From positions 186,001-250,000 of the forward strand of contig CBDCFT010000013.1 in assembly GCA_965216365.1 (NCBI GenBank): a stretch of DNA of 64,000 bases, written 5' to 3'. A program made the translations under genes and the position numbers. Numbering within the stretch: position 1 is the first letter of the stretch; the number at the start of each line of letters is the position of its first letter. Source of the stretch: CBDCFT01 sp965216365 (GTDB lineage Bacteria > Pseudomonadota > Gammaproteobacteria > Arenicellales > CBDCFT01). This document shows positions 28,177 through 35,723 of this stretch, piece after piece. Below the pieces are notes generated by a model that searched no databases, was not told the origin of the DNA, and worked only from the letters and a program-made list of their open reading frames with translations.

Positions 28177-28225
28177 AGGGCATTAGATCAGTCAGTAGAG
28201 CGTCTTGATTTTTGTAGGTGGTCTC
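28177..28225 (+). pseudogene. Decayed tRNA-Lys-like sequence
   Basis: These bases align with positions 1-50 of the intact tRNA-Lys at 28,261. AGGGCATTAG, the D-arm TCAGTCAGTAGAGC and the GGTGGTC variable region all match, about 37 of 49 positions with one gap. The anticodon stem no longer pairs well, and the T-arm and acceptor 3' half are missing. It looks like the remnant of a tandem tRNA-Lys copy or of an integration event. Confidence 0.6.
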
Positions 28226-28260
28226 TACTAAGTTAGTGAACGGATATTGGTGAGAATATA

Positions 28261-28336
28261 GGGGCGTTAGCTCAGTCGGTAGAGCATCTGACTTTTAATC
28301 AGGTGGTCGCAGGTTCGATCCCTGCACGCCCCACCA
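28261..28336 (+). tRNA. tRNA-Lys (anticodon TTT)
   Basis: A 76-nt cloverleaf with acceptor stem GGGGCGT / ACGCCCC, D-loop, anticodon loop CTTTTAA, T-loop GGTTCGATCC and encoded CCA at 28,334-28,336. tRNA-Lys genes near tol-pal are common in Gammaproteobacteria and serve as integration sites in Pseudomonas. Everything to the right of this gene in the window is accessory. Confidence 0.97.
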
Positions 28337-28354
28337 CTAAAAACCATATCAATC

Positions 28355-28373
28355 ATAAAGTTAGTAACTTTAT
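28355..28373. repeat. 19-nt perfect palindrome downstream of tRNA-Lys
   Basis: ATAAAGTTA and TAACTTTAT are exact complements around a single central G. It lies 19 nt after the tRNA. A loop of one base is poor for an RNA hairpin, so a protein-binding site is more likely than a terminator. Confidence 0.4.
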
Positions 28374-28651
28374 TGGCTAACCACTTTTTGCCTTAACAAC
28401 ACCAGTGCCGGAGTTTTGCCGGACTTTCCCCGGCAAACACGATTGGCAGCCTCGATAAGCTCTTCCAGTTCCGGCGTTCAGTGGTGTGCGGTAATGTCTT
28501 TTGAATAGCGAGCAAATCCGAATAGTATTTTGTTAAATCAGCGTTCGAAATTGAACAGATCATAAAAATAAATTCAATTGTAACCATCTGATTTATAATG
28601 TTAATGGAGTAGCTTTGGAAAATAAAAGTTGTTCATTTTTTCGATGCTGAT

Positions 28652-28706
28652 AGTGTTAACTTTTCAACACTGATTGACACTTGTTGCCACTCGAAGAGTG
28701 TCAGTC
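28652..28706. promoter_or_regulatory. Two tandem inverted repeats upstream of the antiporter gene
   Basis: The first is AGTGTT-N8-AACACT (28,652-28,671). The second is GATTGACACT-N15-AGTGTCAGTC (28,672-28,706), matching at 9 of 10 positions. Both contain an AGTGT/ACACT core. They end about 50 nt before the ATG, a typical operator location. The regulator is unknown. Confidence 0.35.
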
Positions 28707-28754
28707 GCTCGACTATTGCACTAAACTAGACAAAAAAATACGCGCATTAAAATC

Positions 28755-30332
28755 ATGTACGCACTGCTGCTATTGCTCGCCTTCCTTTCGGGTCTATTGT
28801 TCCGGTATCTCGGGTTTCCTCCACTGCTCGGCTACTTAATTACCGGGTTTGTCGCTCATTCTTTGGGCATTTCCAGTGCCGAGGATATTCAACCATTTGC
28901 TGACCTTGGAATCACGTTGCTCTTATTTACCATCGGTTTAAAGCTTGACCTGAAGAAGCTCGCTGCCCCACAGGTTTGGGGTGTGGCGGGAATCCAGATG
29001 GTTATTTCAATATTGCTGTTTGCGCCAGCCATCATGTTGCTGGTGGCTTGGATTCCTTCGCTGGGGTTTCAAGACAGTAAAGTGGCGTGGACATTGGCGT
29101 TTGCACTTTCTTTCTCCAGTACCGTCTTTGCAGTCAAGATTTTCGACACACGCGGCGAAAGCACATCGTTGCACGCCACTATCGCCATCGGTATTTTGAT
29201 TGTTCAAGACCTGATTGCAGTTGTTTATCTTGTGTTCACCTCCGGAAAAATCCCAAGTATCTATAGCCTCGTCCTGCTCCTGCTACCGCTGGCTCGACCT
29301 TTTCTGCTCTCCATGCTTAAGCGTGTCGGTCATGGTGAACTATTGCTTCTGTTTGGCATTGGCGCCGCATTGGGGGCTTACGAGTTGTTTGAATTGGTTG
29401 GCCTCAAAGGCGGTCTTGGTGCCCTGGTCTTTGGCGTGCTGATGGGCAATACCGCTAAATCCGATGAACTTTACAAGGCGTTGGTGCAGCTCAAGGATCT
29501 GTTTCTGATCGGATTCTTCCTGATGATAGGATTCTACGGCTTTCCTTCCGCACAGATGTGGTTGATGGCCGTTTTGCTTTGCGTCCTGCTCCTATTGCGA
29601 CCGGTCATATATGTCGTATTGTTTATGGTATTCAAACTACGTGCGCGAACTGCGTTTTTGTCGGGATTCTCCCTGTTCAATTACAGCGAATTTGGTTTGA
29701 TCGTTGCCGCTATCGCCCTCGAGGCCGGCGTACTGTCGAACGAATGGCTGACCACTATTGCGGTGGCAATGGCACTTTCGTTTTTTATCTCCACACCTAT
29801 TAACACCCGGATTCACTCTTTATACGCGCATAGGTTTAGTTGGGCGGTGAATCACGAACGCACCGAAAAACTCCCGGTAGAACAATTTCCCGACCTTGGC
29901 GATGTTTCCATTGCTGTCATGGGTATGGGCCGTGTCGGTCTCGGCGCCTATCAATATCTGGAAGAGTTACATCCGGAAAAAATTGTCGGAGTCGAGGAAA
30001 GTGAAACTAAAGCCAGACAATTGGCAGACGATGGATATCGTAGCGTGCACGGCGACGCAACCGACCAGGCATTTTGGCTACATACCAAGCTTAATCAATG
30101 CGAACGAATATTCATTTGCCTGACCAACCATCGGGAGAATTTGTACGTTGTAAATCTCGCCCGGGAGAATGGGTTTAAAGGAGATATCGCCGTCATTTCG
30201 AGGTTTCCGGACCAGGCCCGCGAACTCCAGGAACTCGGTTGCGTGTCATTCAACCTTTACGCGGAGGCGGGGCGAGGTTTTGCAGAAGACGCCAACAATC
30301 GCATGAATGAAAAGCGTCAAGCGATGGCGTGA
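28755..30332 (+). CDS. CPA2-family (Kef-type) cation:proton antiporter with RCK domain
   Basis: This 525-residue membrane protein has a CPA2 exchanger domain of about 12 membrane segments (residues about 1-365), followed by a cytosolic Rossmann-like RCK/TrkA-N domain (about 388-515; GMGRVGLGAYQYL, then HGDATDQAF). This layout matches KefB/KefC-like potassium efflux or YbaL-type proteins. RCK domains sense nucleotides. No kefF/kefG quinone oxidoreductase is adjacent. It stands alone, between the tRNA region and a 567-bp gap. Confidence 0.88.
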   Translation: MYALLLLLAFLSGLLFRYLGFPPLLGYLITGFVAHSLGISSAEDIQPFADLGITLLLFTIGLKLDLKKLAAPQVWGVAGIQMVISILLFAPAIMLLVAWIPSLGFQDSKVAWTLAFALSFSSTVFAVKIFDTRGESTSLHATIAIGILIVQDLIAVVYLVFTSGKIPSIYSLVLLLLPLARPFLLSMLKRVGHGELLLLFGIGAALGAYELFELVGLKGGLGALVFGVLMGNTAKSDELYKALVQLKDLFLIGFFLMIGFYGFPSAQMWLMAVLLCVLLLLRPVIYVVLFMVFKLRARTAFLSGFSLFNYSEFGLIVAAIALEAGVLSNEWLTTIAVAMALSFFISTPINTRIHSLYAHRFSWAVNHERTEKLPVEQFPDLGDVSIAVMGMGRVGLGAYQYLEELHPEKIVGVEESETKARQLADDGYRSVHGDATDQAFWLHTKLNQCERIFICLTNHRENLYVVNLARENGFKGDIAVISRFPDQARELQELGCVSFNLYAEAGRGFAEDANNRMNEKRQAMA

Positions 30333-30902
30333 TTAGGATCAGGATCAACGAAGTTAATCCGCATAGGGTGCGGTGAGTTTTGAACCGCAGCAATCGTGGA
30401 TTTACAGTTTGTGCCTTCAAATCATGTTCAAAACTACAAATTTTGTAATCATTTTGCGTTGATGTACATCTGCTAGCAAAACTCTTGAACGAAGTCGAAT
30501 TTACTCTCGATCTCGTATAGCGTTTCAAAAGTCGCAGTTTATTTGTCGGTTTGTCCAGAAGTCAGGACTAGGAACAAGACACCTTTACCATCAGTAATTT
30601 GATTCATAAGTCGATAGCGAAGTTATTATTGACTTTGCTATTAGAAGTGAAAATTTATTCTCAACATACATCTTTTGCTCACGAAGTCGGGGGAATTTAG
30701 CCCACAATTTGCGTCATTTGACCCAATTGTCGAGACGGTTTGATTCTTACAAATTTTTGTTTGCTAATTGAGTGTATATTTAAGAAAATTATAGCTAACT
30801 ATATTGCTCGATTCGTTTTATTGCTCATTTGAGTACGAGAGAACAAGTTAATCCGTTCCTTGTTAGGCGAGTACACAAAATTTTTAAACAGAATAACTAT
30901 TG
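30333..30902. other. Long A+T-rich intergenic stretch
   Basis: No coding frame with recognisable content is seen in these 570 bases. The part nearest the lipoprotein gene is A+T-rich (around 30,760-30,800) and probably holds its promoter. I see no confident -35/-10 pair or sigma-54 site. Confidence 0.45.
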
Positions 30903-31550
30903 ATGAATAAAGGCAAGCGGCTACTACTAAAACTCAGTTTACTGACCGGTGGGCTTCCATGGTGGTTAACGGGTTGTGGAGGTGGTAGTACTTCATCCGG
31001 CGGAATTGCCGGAACGGGAATAACCAAGCTCCGTGGTAATGTGCTGTCTAATAATGTAACAGGCAGTGTCAGTGGAATAGCCGTTTCTGCTGGAGGTAAA
31101 AGTACGACAACAAACGCCGCCGGTGCTTTCAATTTACCCGACGCTCCGTCCGGTCCATTGAATGTGGTTTTTAATACGAGTGGTGTAAAGTCTTCAATTC
31201 GCGTAAACGCACCTAGCGGTGGTTCAGTCGTACTTAAAAATGTAAGAATAAACGGCACTGTCGCAACGGCAGATGATGTGATAGAGACACCCGCTCCCAG
31301 TGGTTCGTCGGGTAGCAGCGGGTCTTCAGGTTCATCAGGCAGCGGTGGGTCGTCCGGGTCAAGCGGCTCTTCGGGTTCGTCCGGCAGTGGCGGGTCGTCC
31401 GGATCGGGTGGTACATCCGGTACTGGTGGTACATCAGGTACATCTGGATCTGGAGGATCGTCCGGGTCAAGCGGCTCTTCAGGTTCGTCCGGCAGTGGCG
31501 GGTCGTCCGGTTCGTCGGGTTCCAGTGGAGATGATGACGACGACGATTAG
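30903..31550 (+). CDS. Lipoprotein with beta domain, Gly/Ser/Thr tail and poly-Asp end
   Basis: This 215-residue protein has a lipoprotein signal (LTGC, Cys25) and a GGIAGTGI motif. A carboxypeptidase-regulatory-like beta domain follows (about residues 43-120; TTTNAAGAFNLPDAPSG). Residues 133-209 are only Gly, Ser and Thr in SGSSG-type repeats, and the protein ends in six Asp. The tail is encoded by expanded DNA repeats. An in-frame TTG one codon upstream is the only alternative start. It faces a heptosyltransferase gene, so I infer the serine-rich tail may be glycosylated at the cell surface. Function is otherwise unknown. Confidence 0.75.
   Translation: MNKGKRLLLKLSLLTGGLPWWLTGCGGGSTSSGGIAGTGITKLRGNVLSNNVTGSVSGIAVSAGGKSTTTNAAGAFNLPDAPSGPLNVVFNTSGVKSSIRVNAPSGGSVVLKNVRINGTVATADDVIETPAPSGSSGSSGSSGSSGSGGSSGSSGSSGSSGSGGSSGSGGTSGTGGTSGTSGSGGSSGSSGSSGSSGSGGSSGSSGSSGDDDDDD
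31350..31510 (+). repeat. Internal 53-nt direct repeat in the lipoprotein tail
   Basis: Positions 31,350-31,402 and 31,458-31,510 match at 52 of 53 bases, with a 108-nt period. The repeat encodes SSGSSGSSGSSGSGGSSG-type sequence. This points to recent duplication or slippage within the tail, which could vary its length. Confidence 0.75.
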
Positions 31551-31630
31551 GCCATTTATTGGTTACAGAAAAAAAGCGCTCTACGCTGATTTGCTTGTCT
31601 CTGATTTCCTAGTCCAGAGGTTTGGGGTAT

Positions 31631-32776
31631 TCAATTTGCACTGTTATAGTTTGCACTGTTATTAAGTGTCATTACACTGTTAATTCCGCGAATGACCATT
31701 TCCGGGGTGATTGATTTGCTGCATTCGAATTCTCTGTTAGTTCCTTTGTGACGAGGACACCAATTCCAATCACCGCGATCAAAACTATATTGCGTATCAT
31801 TCCAACAGCCTGTACACGCGTCGGAATTGAAAACTCTTTCGCAGTTCTGTGTGAATTCTGTATACGGCTCACTAAACCCTGCAATGAGTACGACGGGTTT
31901 TCCAACGGCCCAGGCTAACCACGACAATCCTGACCCTAACCCGATAAAGAACTCGCAGTTCGATAGCTGTTCGATTCGTTCGGTGATAGGTCGATCCCCT
32001 GTCCGATCAATTATTCGGTTGAGAGTGGAGTCTTCTTTCTGAATAACCATTGTTTCTAAACCGTTTTGTTTTAGATAGTCAACAATGATCTGCCACCCTT
32101 GCGGGTAAAGCCAAAACTTGCATTGTGCTGTCGAAGCGGTGCCAATGCATACATAGGGTCGCTGAACATCGTCGGAAGCGTTCTTAACCGGCGTGAGAAC
32201 GGGGCGGTCCTCGAAAAAAGGGATGCCTAGAATGTCCGCTGCAACCTGACCCAAGGGTAATGTTCGGGGATCACTGGGGTGATGCCATGGCGTATTAGTA
32301 AAATAATATCCAATATTGTATGTCGCATAGCAGTTTTCTACTCTGCTGTTCGGGTCAATGAAGTTCAACTTTGGGTACGCAGGCTCATCAAAGAGGCTTT
32401 TCCAAAACTGGGAAACATATATCCGGCTATTAGGGTGTTGTTCTGCGAATCGTTGAATTTGCGGTATCCACGCTAAGGTATCACCCAGGCTTTTTGAATC
32501 GATATTTATTCGAATGGTTTTGTTTTTTAAATCGAACCGATGTTCGAAAACTTTCTTTGCGTTATTTCTAAATACCTGTAGCTTCCAGTTGGCATAATAC
32601 TTTCTATGTGCTCGCGTCCATTGATTCCCTTGAATCTGTGCTTCGTGAACGATGGTATTGTCATCCAGCATAACCACTCGATGCAGGTCAGCGTTCTCCA
32701 CGATTTCAACACATGGACCGTCGTTGAAATCAATTCGAATTTCGGGTGTTGGCTTGAAGAAATCGAGTAACGACAT
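31631..32776 (-). CDS. BAHT-family O-heptosyltransferase (TibC/Aah-like)
   Basis: This 381-residue enzyme resembles bacterial autotransporter heptosyltransferases, which add heptose from ADP-heptose to serines of surface proteins. Asp99 in SLGDTLAW and Lys220 in TAQCKFW match the catalytic Asp and Lys positions of TibC. A C-terminal four-Cys set (Cys321, Cys324, Cys340, Cys352; CTGC, WNWCPRHKG) matches the iron-finger motif. Its ATG overlaps the stop of the upstream DUF6502-like gene (TAATG), so the two are coupled. No autotransporter gene is visible; the flanking serine-rich lipoproteins are the obvious candidate substrates. Confidence 0.82.
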   Translation of the reverse strand: MSLLDFFKPTPEIRIDFNDGPCVEIVENADLHRVVMLDDNTIVHEAQIQGNQWTRAHRKYYANWKLQVFRNNAKKVFEHRFDLKNKTIRINIDSKSLGDTLAWIPQIQRFAEQHPNSRIYVSQFWKSLFDEPAYPKLNFIDPNSRVENCYATYNIGYYFTNTPWHHPSDPRTLPLGQVAADILGIPFFEDRPVLTPVKNASDDVQRPYVCIGTASTAQCKFWLYPQGWQIIVDYLKQNGLETMVIQKEDSTLNRIIDRTGDRPITERIEQLSNCEFFIGLGSGLSWLAWAVGKPVVLIAGFSEPYTEFTQNCERVFNSDACTGCWNDTQYSFDRGDWNWCPRHKGTNREFECSKSITPEMVIRGINSVMTLNNSANYNSAN

Positions 32777-33657
32777 TAGCCTTTCTTTTCAATATTTTTT
32801 GGACGATCTTGGTTTGCATCCTGATCATCGTTGTCCCCTTCATCCTCTGAATAGCAATAAGCACCCAGCCTGAATCGATAGGTATTGTCCTCACGGCCTT
32901 GATCCGCGTCCGCAAGCGTCGCGGCTTTTGCATAGACTGACTTAAGCATTTCCATGGCGCTGTCATCTGTGAATTTCTTCAAGGTTTCGATCGATTCTGA
33001 GGTTAATCCTTCTTGAAATGCACTTCTCTCAAAAAACGGCGCCTTGTTGGTCTGGAGATTGTTGGTCGCCGCTGCCAGATGGTCATGGATATGTTGTCCA
33101 AAGTAATCAATGAGTTCATTAATATGTTTATCGGGTTTATACGCATTTGACAGTAGTTCCAGTTTTCCGCTTGCCGTGACTTTAACCATACCTTTGTCGA
33201 TAAGGTCATCAAGTAAGGTACGTGGTCGTACATCACTGCTTGCAATATTGGCGAGTTCTTCGAAATCAGCCGGGTCGTTCCCCTCACTGATGCGATCAAG
33301 TTTGCGTGGAGCACCCCGTTTATCGAGGAAGCGTGGATTTGTTATCCATTCGGCTATCAGCTTTGTATTAGGGGAGACTTTCAATGTGGCGGGGTCACTC
33401 GGCAGTGGCTGTTGCCTTAGTTCTTTCACATATCTTCTGGCCAGACCTGTAAGCACACTGATTCGACTATCACTAAGCGGTTTTCGGTTCTTGCCATATT
33501 CCTGTTCGACAAGGTTTACATAAAGTGGTCGAATAATTTGGATAAGTCGAACATAGGTAAATCCTCTCGATACTAAATATCGGACAAGCGGACGTAGCAA
33601 GCGTGTTAAAGCCCGTATTAAATGCTCGTCTTCTTCATTAGTCCCTTGTTTACCCAT
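32776..33657 (-). CDS. DUF6502-like protein
   Basis: This 293-residue protein begins with a helical block typical of DUF6502 (LLRPLVRYLVSRGFTYVRL, then DSRISVLTGLARRYVKEL), which looks like a winged-helix DNA-binding region. The C-terminal part is helical and ends in an acidic tail. I chose ATG 33,657; the frame can extend to 33,831, but those extra 58 residues match nothing and would use up the divergent promoter. It is translated just before the heptosyltransferase. A regulatory role is plausible and unproven. Confidence 0.65.
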   Translation of the reverse strand: MGKQGTNEEDEHLIRALTRLLRPLVRYLVSRGFTYVRLIQIIRPLYVNLVEQEYGKNRKPLSDSRISVLTGLARRYVKELRQQPLPSDPATLKVSPNTKLIAEWITNPRFLDKRGAPRKLDRISEGNDPADFEELANIASSDVRPRTLLDDLIDKGMVKVTASGKLELLSNAYKPDKHINELIDYFGQHIHDHLAAATNNLQTNKAPFFERSAFQEGLTSESIETLKKFTDDSAMEMLKSVYAKAATLADADQGREDNTYRFRLGAYCYSEDEGDNDDQDANQDRPKNIEKKG

Positions 33658-33853
33658 ATGTCTTGCTATTTTAACTCGCGACGATATTGCTGAACTTTTC
33701 AAATATTCGATAATTATATCTTGAAATGGAATAAAGTTCCATTTATAGTACTTCCATCTGAAAATCGGCTTCTGTTCATAACAATGCAGAGTTCCTTGAA
33801 AGCTGGAGATTTTTGGACTGAATTCAAACATTCACTACTAAAGAGGTAATGTG

Positions 33854-34282
33854 ATGAAAAATGAAACGATAAACAGAAGAAAGTTGCTCGGGTTCTTAGG
33901 CATTCTGGGTATTGGTACATTGGTAGGCTGCGGCGGTGGGGGTTCTTCCTCAGGTACCGGCGGAAGTTCCGGTTTGGGTGCGGCAGGTACAACCGGGGCT
34001 GCAGGCTCGTCCGGAACTTCGGGTGGCAGTAGTACGTCGGGTACCTCTGGTGCCAGTACTACATCTGGTACGTCCGGAACATCTGGTTCCTCTGGAACCT
34101 CAGGGTCGTCCGGAACTTCTGGTTCTTCCGGTTCAAGTGGTTCGTCGGGGAGCGCTGGTTCTTCGGGTTCGAGTGGCTCATCAGGCAGCAGTGGTTCGTC
34201 CGGCAGCGGAGGCGGAGGTTCTTCTGGATCAAGCGGCTCTTCGGGCAGTTCAGGTTCCGATGACGACGATGACGACGACTAG
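33854..34282 (+). CDS. Gly/Ser-rich lipoprotein with Tat-like signal and poly-Asp end
   Basis: This 142-residue protein has a twin-arginine-like start (NRRKLLGF, Arg8-Arg9) and a lipobox LVGC with Cys26. Residues 27-135 are almost entirely Gly, Ser, Thr and Ala in SGSSG/SGTSG repeats, and the last seven residues are Asp. It resembles the tail of the lipoprotein at 30,903 but has no folded domain. AAGAGG precedes the ATG by 7 nt. It is divergent from the DUF6502-heptosyltransferase pair. Extremely low complexity limits homology detection. Confidence 0.75.
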   Translation: MKNETINRRKLLGFLGILGIGTLVGCGGGGSSSGTGGSSGLGAAGTTGAAGSSGTSGGSSTSGTSGASTTSGTSGTSGSSGTSGSSGTSGSSGSSGSSGSAGSSGSSGSSGSSGSSGSGGGGSSGSSGSSGSSGSDDDDDDD

Positions 34283-34317
34283 TCATTTAGTAACACTAGT
34301 TATTTATTTGTGACAGA

Positions 34318-34359
34318 GTTTGACCGGTTGCTGGACGAATATTCTGCAACCGGTCAAAC
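34318..34359. terminator. Perfect 14-bp inverted repeat after the second lipoprotein gene
   Basis: GTTTGACCGGTTGC and GCAACCGGTCAAAC are exact complements around a 14-nt loop. No T-run follows on either strand, so it may be a factor-dependent terminator or an operator for the kinase gene that starts 20 nt later. Confidence 0.45.
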
Positions 34360-34379
34360 AAACACAAATTTGCAAGTTC

Positions 34380-35720
34380 ATGACCGCAAAAGAAATTTCC
34401 AGTGAAACCTTTGGACTTCTGAAGTGGTTCGCTGTTTTAAGTTTTGTCTCCATCACGATAATCAGCGCCGCCTCTGCTTACTTGCTTTACCGCTACGTAG
34501 CGGCACACTTGACCGAGCGTGATGCCGTGGTGAGTATGGAATTCATTCAAAGCGTGTCGCAAATAAACTATCTTGCGGACAAAGCACAGACTCGTGAGTT
34601 CTTCGAGCACGTGTCACGTATACCCGACGTGCTTAGAGCGACTATTTACGGCGCTGACGAATCTATCATGTGGTCCAGTGATCCGGAGCTTATTGGCAGA
34701 CGATTCAAAGATAACCCGGAACTTAAACGTGCACTATTGGGCGAGCTTGTTTTTCAACTTGAAACACTCGGTGACCGCGCTGATGGTGACGACGATACGA
34801 AAAGTGAAAGGGTGTTTATGCCACCAGAGAGCGAGGACTTCATCGAAAGCTATATTCCTATCTGGAATAAATCCAAAACTCGCGTAATAGGTGTGGTGGA
34901 ATTGTATAAATCACCCACGGCTTTGTTTATGGCGCTGGCAGATGGCCGGCGTTTGGTGATTTTAATCTCGTTGATTGGCGGGTTGTTGCTCTATGGGACA
35001 CTCTTTTGGATTGTAAAACGGGGCAGTTCTATTATTAATAATCAACATAAGGCGCTGATCGAGTCGGATCGTTTAGCAACTATCGGCAGTCTGGCAGCCT
35101 CTGTTGCCCACAGTATTCGAAACCCGATCGCAAGTATCCGAAGTTCCGCCGAGCTTTCGCTTGATGAGGTCACACCGCAAGTACGCGAGTCACTGCAAGA
35201 TATTATTAAGGAAACTGATCAGTTTGACTCCTGGATAAGGGAGTTGCTGACGTTTTCCCAGGGATCCGCTGACACAAAATTCAATGTATCCATCCCCGAG
35301 ATACTGCTTGAAACAGCGCAACACTATTCCAGTCAGTTAAAACAAAATCGAATTGAGTTAAAGATTGATGGCGATCAAGACGATTGCGAAGTTATTGCCG
35401 AACCCCATTTGCTTAGACAGGTATTTAACAGCTTGTTCGCTAATTCCATAGAGGCTATGCCAAATGGTGGATTGCTGAAGATTTCTTCCAGCACTTCGAA
35501 TGGTATGGTAACTGTGGAGTTATCTGATACTGGAGTTGGGATATCAGACCAAGATATTGAGAAAGTACTTTCTCCTTTAGTCAGCTACAAACCGGGTGGA
35601 CTGGGTCTAGGTTTAACCCTGGCCAAACGTAGTATCGAGCAGTTTGGTGGCAAGTTGGAGTTAAACAGTATGTTAGGTACAGGAACTATGGCAATAATCA
35701 CTTTGCCTGGTGCAGCGTAG
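34380..35720 (+). CDS. Membrane sensor histidine kinase
   Basis: This 446-residue kinase has two membrane segments (about residues 14-38 and 195-217) enclosing a periplasmic sensor of about 155 residues. A HisKA domain with phospho-acceptor His244 (VAHSIRNPIASI) and an HATPase domain (ANSIEAM, DTGVGISD, GGLGLGLTLAKR) follow. I chose ATG 34,380; the longer TTG frame begins inside the inverted repeat. A sigma-54-type response regulator starts 4 nt after the stop, so the pair is a two-component system. Confidence 0.9.
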   Translation: MTAKEISSETFGLLKWFAVLSFVSITIISAASAYLLYRYVAAHLTERDAVVSMEFIQSVSQINYLADKAQTREFFEHVSRIPDVLRATIYGADESIMWSSDPELIGRRFKDNPELKRALLGELVFQLETLGDRADGDDDTKSERVFMPPESEDFIESYIPIWNKSKTRVIGVVELYKSPTALFMALADGRRLVILISLIGGLLLYGTLFWIVKRGSSIINNQHKALIESDRLATIGSLAASVAHSIRNPIASIRSSAELSLDEVTPQVRESLQDIIKETDQFDSWIRELLTFSQGSADTKFNVSIPEILLETAQHYSSQLKQNRIELKIDGDQDDCEVIAEPHLLRQVFNSLFANSIEAMPNGGLLKISSSTSNGMVTVELSDTGVGISDQDIEKVLSPLVSYKPGGLGLGLTLAKRSIEQFGGKLELNSMLGTGTMAIITLPGAA

Positions 35721-35723
35721 TCT

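Larger units (their letters stand above)
28337..28754. other. Intergenic stretch between tRNA-Lys and the antiporter
   Basis: No gene is supported here. A minus-strand open frame of 64 codons (28,393-28,587) has no recognisable product. The stretch holds a 19-nt palindrome and two tandem inverted repeats, listed separately. It may be scar tissue from integration next to the tRNA. Confidence 0.5.

Noticed and set aside
28393..28587. A 64-codon minus-strand frame near tRNA-Lys, considered as an integrase remnant
   Set aside because: No integrase motif can be seen, so the idea is unsupported.
33658..33831. N-terminal extension of the DUF6502-like gene
   Set aside because: The extra 58 residues match no domain and would occupy the divergent promoter region.
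31294..34282. CRISPR-like repeat arrays in the two lipoprotein genes
   Set aside because: The repeats are coding, in frame and vary in codon use; there are no spacers of constant length and no cas genes.
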